The notes beneath the pieces were generated by a model. The model ran no database searches. It was not told where the DNA came from and saw only the letters and a program-made list of their open reading frames with translations. The position numbers and the translations under genes are program-made. 64,000 bases of DNA from Ctenosaura bakeri (lineage: Eukaryota; Chordata; Lepidosauria; Squamata; Iguanidae): the NCBI GenBank assembly GCA_948474755.1, contig CAOLHI010000024.1:186001-250000 (forward strand). Reading direction: 5' to 3'. Positions within the stretch are counted from its first letter, which is position 1, and every line of letters starts with the position of its first letter. Shown here piece by piece: positions 1 through 13,300 of this stretch.

Positions 1-344
1 GAGTGTTGAGGATTGAATGGTTCTCCTGCTCATCCGTTTGTCTTTTTGTTGGTCCATAGTGCCAGCAGTGCTCTCCTCCAGCACCACATTTCAAATAAGT
101 TGCTCTTTTTCCCCCTGGGTATAGTACTGATCAAGTTCTGTTCTCAACAAAATACAGACTAATCGGTGTCTCGAGGAAACTGCTGAAGTCATTGAGATGT
201 CTCATTACAGAAATGAACAGACATCCTGATCGGGCACAGAGGGAGCATCTCACTCGAAGGGATGGGGCTGATCCCACAACCTCTTCTGTCATCTTTTCCA
301 CCATCTGCGCAAGAAAGAATTTGCCCACTCAATTCACGCTACAC

Positions 345-495
345 TCCCCTTTAACTGCCATAGTTCCACCCTAGGGAAGCCTGGGATTTATAGTTTGCCC
401 TCCCCTAAACCGTCAATCCAAGGATTCCACAGGATGGAAGCATGGCAATTAAAACGGAATAACAGCGCCATAATTCCACAGTGTGAATGCCCTCC
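345..495. mobile_element. Family 2 MITE, partial
   Basis: 'gaagcctgggatttatagtt', 'aaggattccacaggatggaa' and 'gcatggcaattaaaacggaa' occur in the order typical of the family, just upstream of the CPM CpG region. Confidence 0.6.
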
Positions 496-589
496 GCCCA
501 GGTGACCATACGATCTCTCCAGGTCCACCAGCTCCCCGAGGACCACCGGCGTTTCACTCCCCTTCTGCCGGCAAGGCGTGCCTGCTTGG

Positions 590-960
590 TGCTCAGAGGA
601 CACCCTGCGGGGGTGGGTCCCGTTTCCTCTCACTGGATTTGGTGTCTCCTGCGTCACTCATCGTGCGAGGGCAGCCCTCGGCGCTGCAAGGCTGGTCCCG
701 CGCCTCTCGGGCGTCCGGTGCGCTTTGCGCTCCTTGCGGCTCGGGGAGCCGGGGAGGGAGGCGGCCGTGGGAAAGCCGGCGCTGCGGCAACAGGCTCGAG
801 TCACTCCGAGCGACCAAAGGGGGGTCTTTGCTGGCTCTGTGGCGGCGCGGAGAAGGAAGCGCTGGGCAAACTTTCTTTTCTGCTCTATTTCGGCGCCGTC
901 GGATCCCCACTTTCCCCGCCGGGACATCTTCGGTAGGTGAGCCCGCGAGGAGGCGAAAGA
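590..960 (+). promoter_or_regulatory. CpG-rich CPM promoter / 5' UTR region
   Basis: A GC-rich, CpG-dense block (for example the gcggccg and gccggcgctgcgg stretches near 760-790) stands out from AT-rich flanks, ends just before the first coding exon and is on the correct side for a CPM promoter. No TATA box is obvious, which fits a CpG-island promoter. No start site can be fixed from sequence alone. Confidence 0.6.
890..936 (+). other. CPM: Putative non-coding CPM 5' UTR exon (3' end)
   Basis: A good donor (TAG|GTGAGC, GT at 937-938) closes the CpG-rich block. A polypyrimidine acceptor (TTCTTCTTCTTCGTTCTAG, AG at 1160-1161) lies three bases before the start codon. Together they imply a 5' UTR exon ending at 936 and a 225-bp first intron. 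The 5' boundary given is arbitrary. The alternative is an unspliced leader or a more distant exon. Confidence 0.4.
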
Positions 961-974
961 GGAAGTCGCCCTGC

Positions 975-1130
975 GCTCTCTTCGCACTCGACTGTTCCAG
1001 CGCTATCCTTCCATTTTCAGCATCGCATGGAAGCCTTGGGTTTGCAGAATCCTGTAAACCCCAGGATTCCATAGGATGTTGAAAGTGGAATGATAGCGCT
1101 ATGACAGTCTAGTGCGGAAACAGCCTCTGC
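975..1130. mobile_element. Palindromic GGCC MITE in CPM 5' intron
   Basis: Left arm 'gcactcgactgttccagcgc' and 'cattttcagcatcgcatgga'; right arm 'ggattccataggatgttgaa' and 'gcgctatgacagtctagtgc'. The outer termini are decayed. It ends about 30 bp before the acceptor at 1161. Confidence 0.65.
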
Positions 1131-1164
1131 GCTGACTGGCTCTTCTTCTTCTTCGTTCTAGGCG

Positions 1165-1321
1165 ATGGGCAGCCTCGGCGTCTTGCTCCTCCTGGTCCCT
1201 TTGGCCGGCGGGTTGGACTTCGTCTACCATCACACGCGGGAGCTGGAAGCGTTCCTGAAGGACGTGCACAAGCGTTACCCATCCGCCACTCACTTATATA
1301 GTATTGGCAAGTCCGTGCAAG
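1165..1321 (+). CDS. CPM: CPM coding exon 1
   Basis: Encodes the signal peptide (Leu-rich, cleavage likely near GG|LDF) and the N-terminus of the carboxypeptidase domain ([14 protein letters not shown], then SIGKSVQ). Ends with one base of a split Gly codon before GTGGGA; splice phase 1. An open frame continues into the intron but stops matching CPM after Gln52. Confidence 0.95.
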
Positions 1322-4300
1322 GTGGGATCGGTGTCCATGCACCTCTCTCTCTCTCTCTCTCTCTGACTCTCGCTCTTCTCTTTTTCTCGCTTCCTTTCCC
1401 CGCTGTGCGTTTGGGAGCCCCTTATGCACTTGGCAAGGGGGGGGGAAGTGTTCATAGCGTCAGGTCGTTCCTAAGCCATGTTTAAATATTTGAAGGGATG
1501 CCATGTAGAGGAAGGAGAGGGCTTGTTTTCTGCTGCTCCAGAGGCCAGGACAAGGAGCAATGGATTCAAGCTGCAGGAAAGGAGATTCCACCTGAACCTC
1601 AGGAAGAACTTCCTGACCGTCAGGGCTGTCCGGCAGTGGAATGCGCTGCCTCGGAGTGTAGTGGAGTCTCCTTCTTTGGAGGTTTTTAAGCAGAGGCTAG
1701 ATGGCCGTCTGTGGGGAGTGCTTTGAGGGTGTTCCTGCATGGCAGGGGGTTGGACTGGATGGCCCCTGTGGTCTCTTCCAACTCTACATTTCTATGATTC
1801 TATGATTCTAAGGGCATTTTGGTGGGTTGAAGTGCCACCAAAACCAATCAGATTCTCATTCAGAGGAAGTTAAGTGTGCCTAAACTGGGGCAAGGGGGGG
1901 CAGATCCAGCTTTTTTTTCCTCAACAGAACCTATGCAAGGTTCATTTTTCCTGGATCAGCCCTGGGATGTAGCTATGGGGTGTCTCTGTTTATGTACCTT
2001 CAAGTCACCGGTTGACTTATTATTGGCCCCTTGAATTTCATAGGGCTTTCTTAGGCAATGAATACTCCAAGGTGGTTTTGCCAGTTTCTTCCTCTGAAAT
2101 AAAGCCTACAGCACCTGGTATTTGTTGGTGGTTTCCCATCCATGTACTGACCAGAGCTGACCCAGCTTGGCTTTCAAGATCAGGTGGGTTCTGGTGCCTT
2201 TACAGTATTTAGGCCCTTGTAGCTATGGGAAGGGGGATACTGAATGAGGGCACTGCTGCTGTAAATAAGAATTCTGCGTCTCAAATGAAATTTTCCATTA
2301 CTCCCCAAATTTCTGGCATTGCAGGAAGAAAAGAGGCAAGGAAATTGATCAGGGGAATACAAACAGAGCATGCAGTTGGCCCTCCACATTTACAGTTTTG
2401 ACTTTCACAAATATGATTATTTGTCAGTTTCTTCAGCCCCTGCTCCCCCATCCCTGGCACCTCTTTCCCTGGGGGAACTTTCCCTCTTGGCAGCTCTAGT
2501 CAGGCAACACAGCCCTTTGAAAACCCACCTCTTCCTCCACCAGCTGCTGCCTAGCCAACTAAGGATAGCTCGCAGCCTGATTTCTCAGCACCATAAACCC
2601 TCTCCTGATGCTCCCACACCCAACCAAGGAAGATGTGTGTTAGAGAGGAAGTATAGGACTACCATGCCACACCGCCCCCCACCGTGCCTTTCTGTCTCCT
2701 TTCTCTGATATTGTTTGGATCCTGGGTGCATACTCTCCCCACCCTGCCTTGACCCCCTTCCCACAAACACACACACAACCATTTTGATATTTGTGATTTT
2801 TTTCACTTTTGCAGGGGACCTGTGCCCCTAAACCTAGTGAATGTGGAGGGCCAACTGTATGAGAGTTCTAGTGTGAACGGTTTTTAGTGTCTCATTCTCT
2901 GCTAGAAATATGAGGACTGCAGGGAAATTTCATGAGCAGAAATCTTATTTGGAGGGGCAATGCCTTCCTTACTCTCCCCCTTCCCAAGGTACACCTCTGA
3001 TCAGCTCATGCATTTAGGACTGAGGTAATAACAGTGCGATCTCAGTTATCCAAACCAGAACTTGGAAAAGTTATTTTTTTAGTTTACTGCACCTAGAACT
3101 CAGCCACGAGCTTAGAGCTTTGTGAGTTGTAGCCCCAAAAGTAACCTTTCTGAGCACTGATCTAAACAAGGTAGGATAACATGCAGCAATTCGAGGGGGT
3201 GGACTGGGCAGCGTTTTGGTCATTTGCAAGACTGTTACTGTATTCAAAGAAATAACTGTGTTAGTTTGTTTTAGCATAACAACAAATAAAACAATCCAGT
3301 AGCATATTTGAGGCTAACTGGGAGAAAGAAATGTATAGCATAAACTTTCATGAACATAGCCCGCTTCTTCAGATGTAAAGTTGTTGTCTGTTTGTTCATT
3401 TAACATTGAACTGGGACTATAAACCGTTTACTTCGAATATATTTTTACAGAATAGGAAAAATACTCTGGTCGTATTTCACAAAGGCCATTTCTGCCCTAG
3501 ACTGCATGAGACCTCAAAAACCCCTCCCTAAACTGCAAACTCCAGGATTCCATAGGATGTTGAAAGTGGAGTAATAACGCTATAAGTCTAGTGCAGAAAT
3601 GGCCATATTCAGAAGTATTTCTTTTCTCTGTGCTATTTTACTAAGATAAACTAAGAGCTCTTCTGAATTGCTTGTTTTGTTTTCTAATGAGTGTACAATT
3701 GGTTCTCACTTCTTTAGAGGAATCCAAATAGCTTTCCCAGCAGTTAGCCCAGGGGAGAAATAAGCATTTTCTAAATGCTTAAAGTAAATTTACTATGGAT
3801 ATTGGACATTCTTAATTTAGTATTTGTACTGTAACTTGGCATTTATTTCCAATTTGATTTCATTAAGGTCTGCTGGCTAGTGCCCATCCTGGTATTGCTG
3901 GCAAGTGATGCATTCCCTTCATATGACGTTATATGATATTTTAAGAAAAAGGGATCATTCAGTTGTATGCATTCCTATTCAAAAGCTTGCTTCCAACTAT
4001 TTCATTTAGGCATTTGGTCATTCATCTAAGGTTTTTAAAGACAGAAAGGGAAGCACTTGATGAAAACCAATAGCAATAGCAATCCACCACAGCGCTTGTT
4101 AGGAATTATGTTTTGTTGAATTTGGTGGAGATTAATACCAAATACCAAATAAATATATTTACATTTCAGTAGCGAATGGATATATAAGTATCTAAGTACA
4201 CAATATGCTGGGAGATCAATAACTGATCTTCCAGTGTGCATGCAGTTTAGTTAAAAAGTATCTGTTAAATTTCTAATGTGTTTGCAATTGTGATTATGAA

Positions 4301-7300
4301 AGCTGTATTCTCAGCCATGGGTTGAATAGTAACTTTTGGGGAAAATTTTTCCAGGAAAACAGCAGAGATAAAAGAGCTAGAAGTCTTCTGTTTCAGTGAT
4401 CTCAACAAATCATAGCCCTCTGTTGTTATATTTCTTCAGTGTGAGGAGATTCAATAGTGGTTCTCCCAATCTAATGCAGGCTTTAACCCCTAATTGTGTT
4501 TAGCCTTAGAGATGGCAGTGCAATTATATCAGTCTTTCACTGTGTCAGTGCTAGTTATTTCAGTTTTGGGGAAAGAATATATGTGATCGTGCCTAGGGGA
4601 TCATACTGTTTCAGTGACCCCACTTAATTGTCTACAGTAATAGTTTCTGTGTAAATGGCTGTGATCTAATGTAACAACCTGTTGTCGTGTTGCCACAGCA
4701 AAATCTGATTTATCATCAGGTTCTTGATTCCTGCACAGACTTAGACTACATACACTCTATGAGATGTCATAGTGGCGTTAATCCCTCAAAGCTATCACTT
4801 GCTTAGTAAGATGACACTATTGTTGAGAAATACAGTATAAAGTTATTTTATTGAGAAGTGTATCATCCGTTCTTATAATCCTGTTGAATCTGGGCTTGCT
4901 CAGAGCAATCTGTAGCTGCCTGTTGACATGATGTAGCTGCAGAGATTTTGTTGTCAAATGTGGTAAAAGCTATGAAAGAAATACCTTTGTGCGTGGCTTA
5001 ATATTTTATGACTGTAAACAAGAGGGGTTGTGCAAGACAGCTGTGGCAATAGAAATCTAGATTCCCTTGGGTTTCTGAACAGGAGGCAGCTCTGCAAAAT
5101 GAAAAGAGATCAAAGAAATAAAGGATCCACTTGATTTAATGTGAGAACTTTTGTGGTCCATTTTTAGGCATGTGGTGCTAGCCATTTGAGGAGGCACTTT
5201 TGTTCCAAGCAAACCCTGAATGTGGGTATTTCTACAGTAGAAGATGCTATCATTTTATTGAGAAATGTTGGGTGCTTATTATCTTTCACTGGTTTTAGAA
5301 AATGGCCTTGCCACAAACGGTGCCAGGTAGACAGATGAATGTGGCGCCCAGCTCTTTAGCCCTGTGCTCCTCATTCTGAATAAGCACAGGGCAGAGTGAC
5401 AATCTGAGCTTTGTGTGTAGCTCTAGCTCACTGTGCTCTCATTAATACTTTTTGTTCAGATGCTACATTTGTAGGGGAAATAATTCTGAGATCAGAATTC
5501 CAGGAGACACCTATAACCTGTTTTTAAATCCATGTTATTTAGAATTAAATCCCACTGATTTCAGATGTAAAAGGTATAGGAAAATCTGCATTGTGTTATT
5601 ATTGTCTGCTTAAATGCAGTGCAGAACCCTTCTATTATATTTATTTCGTTTGAGTCCCTGGTAGTATAAAAATGCACACATCTGGAGTTCATTACAGGAT
5701 TAGACCATGGTCATTAACTAGGCAACATCCAACATTTCACATACCCATAGTTACAGTCTTTTAAATTGTACCTCTTTCAAGTAAAAAACTGTGTTTCTCT
5801 TTGCATAGTGGGCATAAGTCAGAAAAAGCCATCCATGTGTAAAGAAATAGATGAATTAATACATTGATTATTATAAAATATTTTTCTCTACAGTAATAGT
5901 CATAGATGATAAAGAAAATGTCACTTCTGAGATTTTTCTAAAACATTTAGGTAGTTATTCAGCGTCAGGAATTCAGTGAAAATGCAACTTTTAAACACCC
6001 CCTTTACATTTCTTGGCCAAGGCAAAGATCATATTTTGAAAGTCAAAAATGTCATTCAGCTTTTATAGAGTACCAGTTACAAGCTTTTGCTTATTCATTG
6101 TTCTAGCCTCTGAGTTAATCTATTTGTTTATGTATGTAAGATGATGGTGCAGATATAAGAAAGCCCCGGGGAGTGGCAGGATTAGCAATAACCAATGCCT
6201 ATAACTTGTGTACACTCCAGTATAAGTGTTAGAAGTAAGAGTTTAAGGAGCCTTTTGAAAGCTTGAGGGGGAAAATGGAAAAACTCAGAAGAAAATTTCT
6301 GTTTTCCCACCCAAAGCCCCCTTTCCCCCAGAAATTTCATAACAATGGGTTGTGAAATATTTCCTCTAAGAATAGTGAATAAAATATTTAAGACAAGGTT
6401 TCCCCACATTTACCTCCTGTCATGTAAGTAAGACTTTCATGTAAGATTATATGCAGCATCAGATAATTACAATTAGTGGTCTTGTTTTCCTTTAATCAGT
6501 TCTTTTTATGGAGACAAGTGTGTTATATCAGCTTGGCATTACAGAGAACTAGTGGAGACAAAATAATTTTCTCTGTTTTCTAAAGTTGATATTCTCTTCT
6601 GTTTTTTACCAGAGTTTTTTTTTTTTAACTGCTCATTGATTGGAAAAACCAAAGAGGTACCTTTCAGGTTTCTTTTCAGCTCAGGACCTTGTAGCTCAGG
6701 GCATTTCTTTTATAGTCTATTGCCCTAATTTGTAATTATGGCCCTTTTCACATGTGGAGGGAGAAACGGGGTAAAATGCACAGAAACGGAGCTTACCAGC
6801 AACCAGGTAAGTCCGTCGCCACGCGGAGCAGCGCGAGTTCGCTGCTCCTCACTCCTTGGCGTCCTGCGGCATCCAAAATGGCGGCTTACAGCTGGCAGAG
6901 GCTCTCCACCAACCGGAGAAGTTCGCCAGCCGGAACCCCGCCCCCGGCAGATCTGCAGGCACGCACTTGTGTGCGCCTGCAAATCTACAGCAGGCGCTGC
7001 GACGGGGCTGCACGGGGCTGCATGCTCCATGCTTTTTAAAAACCTCCTCAAAAGTGGTTTTTAAAAAACACGCGGTGCCACCACTTCCGGTCGCTACGCT
7101 AAAGTAGTCCGCCCCAATCCACTCCATGGTGTAGACGACCTCCATCAGAGGTCGCTCTACACCGTTTTATTACCCCCGTGTGGAAAGCACCTATAAGTGG
7201 GCCCTGTGTTGTTGTTGTTGCGTGCCTTCTGGTTGTTTCTGACTTAAGGGAACCCGAAGGCAAATTTTTCATGGGGTTTTCATGGCAAGACTTAGGGTTT

Positions 7301-10300
7301 GCCTTTGCCTTCCTCTGAGACTGAATGACTTTGACTTGCCCAAGGTCATCAAGTGGGTTTCCATGGCCAAGCAAGGGTTTGAATCCTGGGCCTTTCCGAA
7401 CCCTACCTTTTTCTGAAGCCATCGCATGGAGATCCAGGGAAGGCCTCTTCCGGGAGGGAGTTGCTCCTGATGCTCTCCCCTCCGCACCGGCTGCCTGCTG
7501 AACGGGAAGAAGCACAATGGCTCCAATCCTCCCTTTGGTAGTATAGCCTAGCAGTTTCCCAGACTGCGCTGGGGGAAGAAGCGTAGCCATTGCGCTTTCT
7601 GAAGTTCCGCATGACAGGTAAGTGTGGGAGGGAGGCGGAAGGACTGTGCAATTGTGTGTCATTGTTTGTAGAAACCCAACAACAATTTAATTACCAATTG
7701 TGATGGATTGCCATGGGATCGCTACAGGATTGCAATGACATCATCCAGAACTGTTGTTGTAATCCTGTGGCAATCCTGTGGCCATTGAGGGTTGAGGTGG
7801 CATGCGAAAAGGTTTCTGGTCTCCAGAGGTATAGTCCAGTGCTCAAACCGCTACACACTACACACACTGGTCCTGTGTAGGTCTAAGGCAATCAGGCCCA
7901 AATCCTCGAATGTCTATTTGATTGGTTGTTCCTTTCAAGATCTCATCCTCTCATCCTCCAGGCTTTGTTCTTCTCAACTTAGTTTCTTCCTGCTGCCTGA
8001 ATAGTCTTGTGCACGCCTGTATTTCCCGTCTCATTCTTCCCATCACCTGTCTTTCTACTCATCCCTTGACTCATCCTTCCATTCTTTATTTCCCTTATTA
8101 GTTACTGTTACTTGTATGTGAGTTTATATACATTCAAGCCGCCTGTTTGACTTATGGTGAATTTCATAGGTTTTTTTTTTTTTTTTTTGGCAAGGAATAC
8201 TCAGAAGTGGTTTTGTCAGTTCCTTCCTCTGAAATATAGCCTACAGCACCTGTATTTTTTGGTGGTCTCCTATCCAAATACTAACCAGGGTTGACCCTGT
8301 TTAACTTCCAAGATCGGACGGGATCTGATCTTTAGGGTATTTAGTTCAACAATGAACATCAGTTTTTGTTTACCTCTGTGGGTGGATGCTGTCCTATGCT
8401 CCATTCAGCAAGTTTCCCAGGAATGCAAGAGCTGTCAGGTAGTTAAGCCAGTCTAGGTCAGTCACAAGTTATTCAGCAGAATGAAGGAAGAAGCAAGAAG
8501 GTACTTGTCAGCCGGTCCAGAAGTTACACAGTAAGTCAGTAGTCCAAATAAACAAAGCCAGCAAAGAGTCATAGTAGCCGGTCCAAGGAACACAAAAGAC
8601 CAAAGAGTACTGCTAGTCACCAAGACAAACTCCAAGAGTTTGCTAAGCCTTTAGCAAACTCTTGGAAAATTTATAGGCAGATGTATCAAGCCACCAGGTA
8701 CTTTAATTAGTGTCTCTTGTCCTGTTTAGGAAGCCAGCCAGTGTTCACAGTCCTTATACGGAGTGTATCAGAAAGAGGAGATAGCAGCAGCCATGGTCAG
8801 GTTTATAGAGTCTTATCAGTCAGGCAATTACCATTCACTTTTTCCAGCAGTCCAAGTCAGCAATAAATGTTCAAGGGAGTATCCAGTAGTATGATCAGCA
8901 AACAATGGAAGCTTTAAGGTCCTTGAGGAACAAGAACCAGGAATCAAAAGATGGATGCATTGCTTCCACCAGAAAGATTGGTTGTCAGCAACAGACTTCT
9001 CCACACTAAGTCTGTGATATTTATAAGCCAGCAACCCCCCTCAGCTGTTGCTTGATTATTAAGCTTTTCCTATACAAGTGCTCTGAGCATTGTGAATCCT
9101 CCCATTTTTGTACACTGGGCTTGTAGTAGTTATTGTCAGGTACATCTCTGTGTGTTGTGGGTTTTGGGAAGGGTCCCTATCTGTGTCAGTGTCTGCACCT
9201 GTGTCCTGGGATCAAAGCATGACAGCCTCCTGTTTAAGAATCTTTGGGATCAAAGTAACTCCCATGCTTGGAGAATGGCTGCACCACATCTTCAACCTCT
9301 TGCTGAGGAGTAGGGCCCCCTTCAGTGTCAACCTCCAGCACCTCTGACAAAGAAGTTGTAATTCCTGGCATTCTTGCTCTGTGTTCTAATCTTCCAACTC
9401 CAGAGAGTGAGTGATGACAGATGCAAGTTGACTGCCTGGATAGACATACAGCTGAACACAACATATGTGAAGTCCAGAACTTACACTTGTAGTTCATTTA
9501 AAGAAGACGAAATAAATAAGTAAATAAATCTTGCAAAGAGTTAATTGCATTTCCCCCTCTTTTGACTTACCCCGCTCCATTCAATTTTACACTTTAATCT
9601 TAATAGGATGTACTTGGTAATGCAAGCTGAAACCACTTGGCCTTAGTAGCAAATAATTATAACCAGTATTTAGATGCCATCTAGGTAAGCCTTGTCTAAA
9701 CTAGGCACAAATCTTTGTTGGATCCTAATCTAGGAGAAAAATGATGTAATCTGGTGTGATTCTGAAGAGGTTGAATGAGGTGAGCCTGAAACGCCTCACT
9801 GAAGGGACAGTAAATAAGTACTATTTTAATTTTGAGTAACACCCGTTTGTGACTGTTGTGCAACATTTTGCTTTTATCCTAATAAAGCCGGGGCAGGCAA
9901 GTTCTGGTATTCTGTCTGCCATTTTCCTAGTCTTAGGACCTTCTGGATGAACACAGAAGTGTAAAGAACTTCCTAGTAGGGATATCCAGCCCCATTTTGA
10001 AAAATCCAGATTTTCTTCTGGAACTAGAGGGTAGCACAGCACACACTATGCAATAGTTGGTGTTCCTGAAGTCTTCCAGAAGAAGAAAAATCTTATTTTG
10101 CATCCAAGATCCGTAAAAATGTCTAGGTAGAGCACATGCAGCCCCTGTGCTGAATGATTCTCATGCCTGCAGTTAATATATTGTCATTGCTGAACTCCAT
10201 GAATGTGTCCATTATATCCTACAGTTGTTTTTGCTCTGCAAAGAGCAAAAACAACTGTAGAATGTAATGAAAGACACACACATTTAGAAGTAATTGCAGG

Positions 10301-13300
10301 TTCATACAATTCAAGGGAGGGAGAAGTGTCAGCATTAAGATTACTCAGAAGTCTTCCGTGGCAACTGCATGTTGACACTGATGATCAACACAAGGAAATG
10401 CAGCAATAGAAAACTTGTGTTGTGTTTGGGGTGTGTATAAGTGGAACTGGTTATCTGGGAAATTTCAAATGCAAGTTGCCAATCATTATAAGGTGCTTCT
10501 GTAAATGGAAACAATTTTTACTTATGATTCAGCAAGAGTATAGCACCTGAACATTGCCAGCAGAACAGCTAGTTCTGGTGAGTAGTTTTTAATTTTCTCA
10601 GTGCAATTGACTGCCTGCCACTGCCTGCCTTATGAGGTGAGCTGGGTGTGCATGGTTTTATCAGACTGGTAATTTTACTCACCTTTACTTTTCCTTCCAG
10701 CTCTGGACAGGAGAATTTGTCTGGGGGGGGGGCGGGGTGAGGTGGCCCCAAGCTATAAATGTTTTAGCCTTTTTTATTAATATTTGTATTAAAAGAAAAT
10801 TGGTAATAGGTTAAACAGATATTATAATACTTATTCAATTCTTTAAAAGATGTAAAAATAAAAACCAGATGTAAAAACATAAAACACAATAGTAATAATA
10901 GAGCATTGGTAGCAGAATTCTTTATCACATTTATGTTATAATATAGATGCTATATCAACATAAACAAAGGGCATTTCCACACTATACTCTTATAGTGCTA
11001 TTATTTCACTTTCAACATCCTATGGAATCCTGGGATTTGCAGTTTAGGGAGGAGCATTTAGAATCATCAGCCAGGGAGCTTTTTGGCCTCAGTAAACTTG
11101 AAACCTCAGAATCCCACAGGATGTCTAAAATGGAATAATAGGGTGGAAATACACGTAATCATTATTGCTAATAATTCTAATACCTTCAGTCCTTCCATCT
11201 AAAGGTATGGGTGCTCATTTATATGCCAATCGTCCTTCAGATTTAATTAATTTATATTAAATAGTTCTCTACTGCTTCTTTCGTTTTATTATTTTTCTTT
11301 TAACTATGTACCTTTTCTTAATGTTTGTAAGTGTTTATTCTTTAAGCTTCTATTTTATTTGTACCAGTCAGTCTTAATCTTTCTGAAATTCTTTATCGAT
11401 TGATAATTTAGTCGATCATTCCCAATATTGCTAGTTTTCCCCAATTCTTTTTCCCACAAGGTGGGTATCATTTCGATGGGTTTTGAAAGTGATTTATTGT
11501 CTTATCTGATAACATCATCATTAATTTATCCAATTCAGCCACGTTGTAGAGTTTCAGCAATCAGTCTTCTATAGTTGGTATTGTAGAACATTTCCACTTT
11601 GGGGCCAACGTCACGCAGATATCATGTATAATAAAGTTTTCTTTTTATATTTATTTATTTGTTGTAGGTCTTCTATAGTGCTAAGTAAGTATAATTATGG
11701 GCTCATTGGAAAATTAGTTTGTAGTACCTCAGAAATTTTCTCGCTGTATCTTCTTCCAGAACAAACGTCTTAACCTTGATGTAAGAAGGCAGGTGACTTT
11801 CCCTCTTTGCCTTCTCAATAGACATTAATGATCACTGAGGCTGTAATCCTATACACCTGACACTGAGGTTCACCAGTTAAGCTGGGGAAGAAGGAGCAAC
11901 TTTGGCAATTTCAGCACTATATAGTGCTATTATTCTACTTTCAACATCCTGTGGAATTCTGGGATTTGTAGTTTACTGAGGTGGAGAATTCTAACTGCAA
12001 ATCCCAGGATTCCACAGGATGTTGAAAGTGGAATAATATCACTATAAGTGTGCAGTGCTGACCATAGAGAGGATGTGGCCCAGAGTTAGATTACAAGACA
12101 AAGTACTGTTTGAAATGCATTGCCGTAACGTGTCTATCTATAGGGCAAAGAGAAACAAAAGGCATTTTGAAGTGTCTTTCTAAATATAACTCAGAATTAA
12201 GAGTTGTACTGTTCTCTGAGCTGCAGCTCTTAGAATCAAGTTATTATAAAAGCTGATAAACCACTGTTGCTTTTGAAAGGGTTTGACAATACCCTTTTTA
12301 AATTAAGATTTTGTTTCCTATTTAAACAACAAAGTGTAAGAACATCTGTAATAATTGGTTTAATAACATAATCAGACAGTGTTTCCATGTGTTAGATGTT
12401 TGTCCTAAAATCAAAAGAAAAGTAAGTGTTGTGTTCGTGGCTCTTTAATATTGTCCAAAACTAGCATTCAGCAGTAAACAGTAATATTCTGTTTCTCACT
12501 GTGTTTCTTTTTACATACTTTCCTTTACTGCAAAATATGCATACCATGTACATTTGAGTGCCCAAAGTATAGTTATGTGCTTCATGTAGAGGACATACAT
12601 GAACCCTTTATGCTGCTAAGGCAGCGCTTTCCTGCAGTTTTGTAAAAATCAGATCCCCACTTTCTCTCCACACATGCAGCAATTCTGTAGAACAGTGGTT
12701 CTTAACTTTTCTTTTACACTGGATCCCATTTAAATAGCTTTTGCAGCCACAGACCACCAAGGCTTAACTCAAATTCAAAATGTGGTAGCAAGAAATGTCA
12801 CATGCTTTCTCTCAGCCACTTAGCCTCATTCACTTACATGCTCTCACCATGTGGGGAAGTCGCAAATGCTGAATACATTTTTGCGATCAAACAGTCACAG
12901 TTCTCCCTCCACACATATGGGTTTGACGTTTCCTAATTTGATTATTTGTGAGGCACACATGTATCACTGCACTTTTCCTCCTCCCATTTCCTTGTCTTTT
13001 GCTTGGGCTTGCATGCATTCCTTTTCCATGCCTGGGCAAAAGGCAAGGGAATGGAAGGTGGGAGCACCACACTCAGAGAAGGAAGGCGAATTCATTTCTT
13101 CCCCTTCATTCATAGAATCATAGAATTGGAAGAGACCACAGGGGCCATCCAGTCCAACCTCCTGCTATGCAGGAACACCCATCAAAGTATTCCCAACAGA
13201 TGGCCATCCAGCCTCTGCTTAAAAACCTCCAAAGGAGACTCCACTACACTCCGAGGCAGCATATTCCACTGCCAGACCGTTCAGACTGTCAGGAAGTTCC

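Noticed and set aside
483..1082. 199-codon plus-strand frame and its overlaps
   Set aside because: A CpG-island frame that runs into a MITE; codon use and residues show no domain, and CPM starts at 1165 in another context.
1322..1485. Extension of CPM exon 1 past position 1321
   Set aside because: The frame stays open but enters a (CT)n run, and homology stops exactly at the GTGGGA donor; joining to 19395 restores the family sequence.
7099..7662. 187-codon minus-strand frame
   Set aside because: It spans the end of one MITE, part of a Sauria SINE and another MITE, with no conserved protein motif.
8112..8345. A 5S rRNA gene (antisense)
   Set aside because: The 5S-like part is joined to a Sauria/RTE-type tail and recurs four more times in diverged form, so it is a SINE head and not a working 5S gene.
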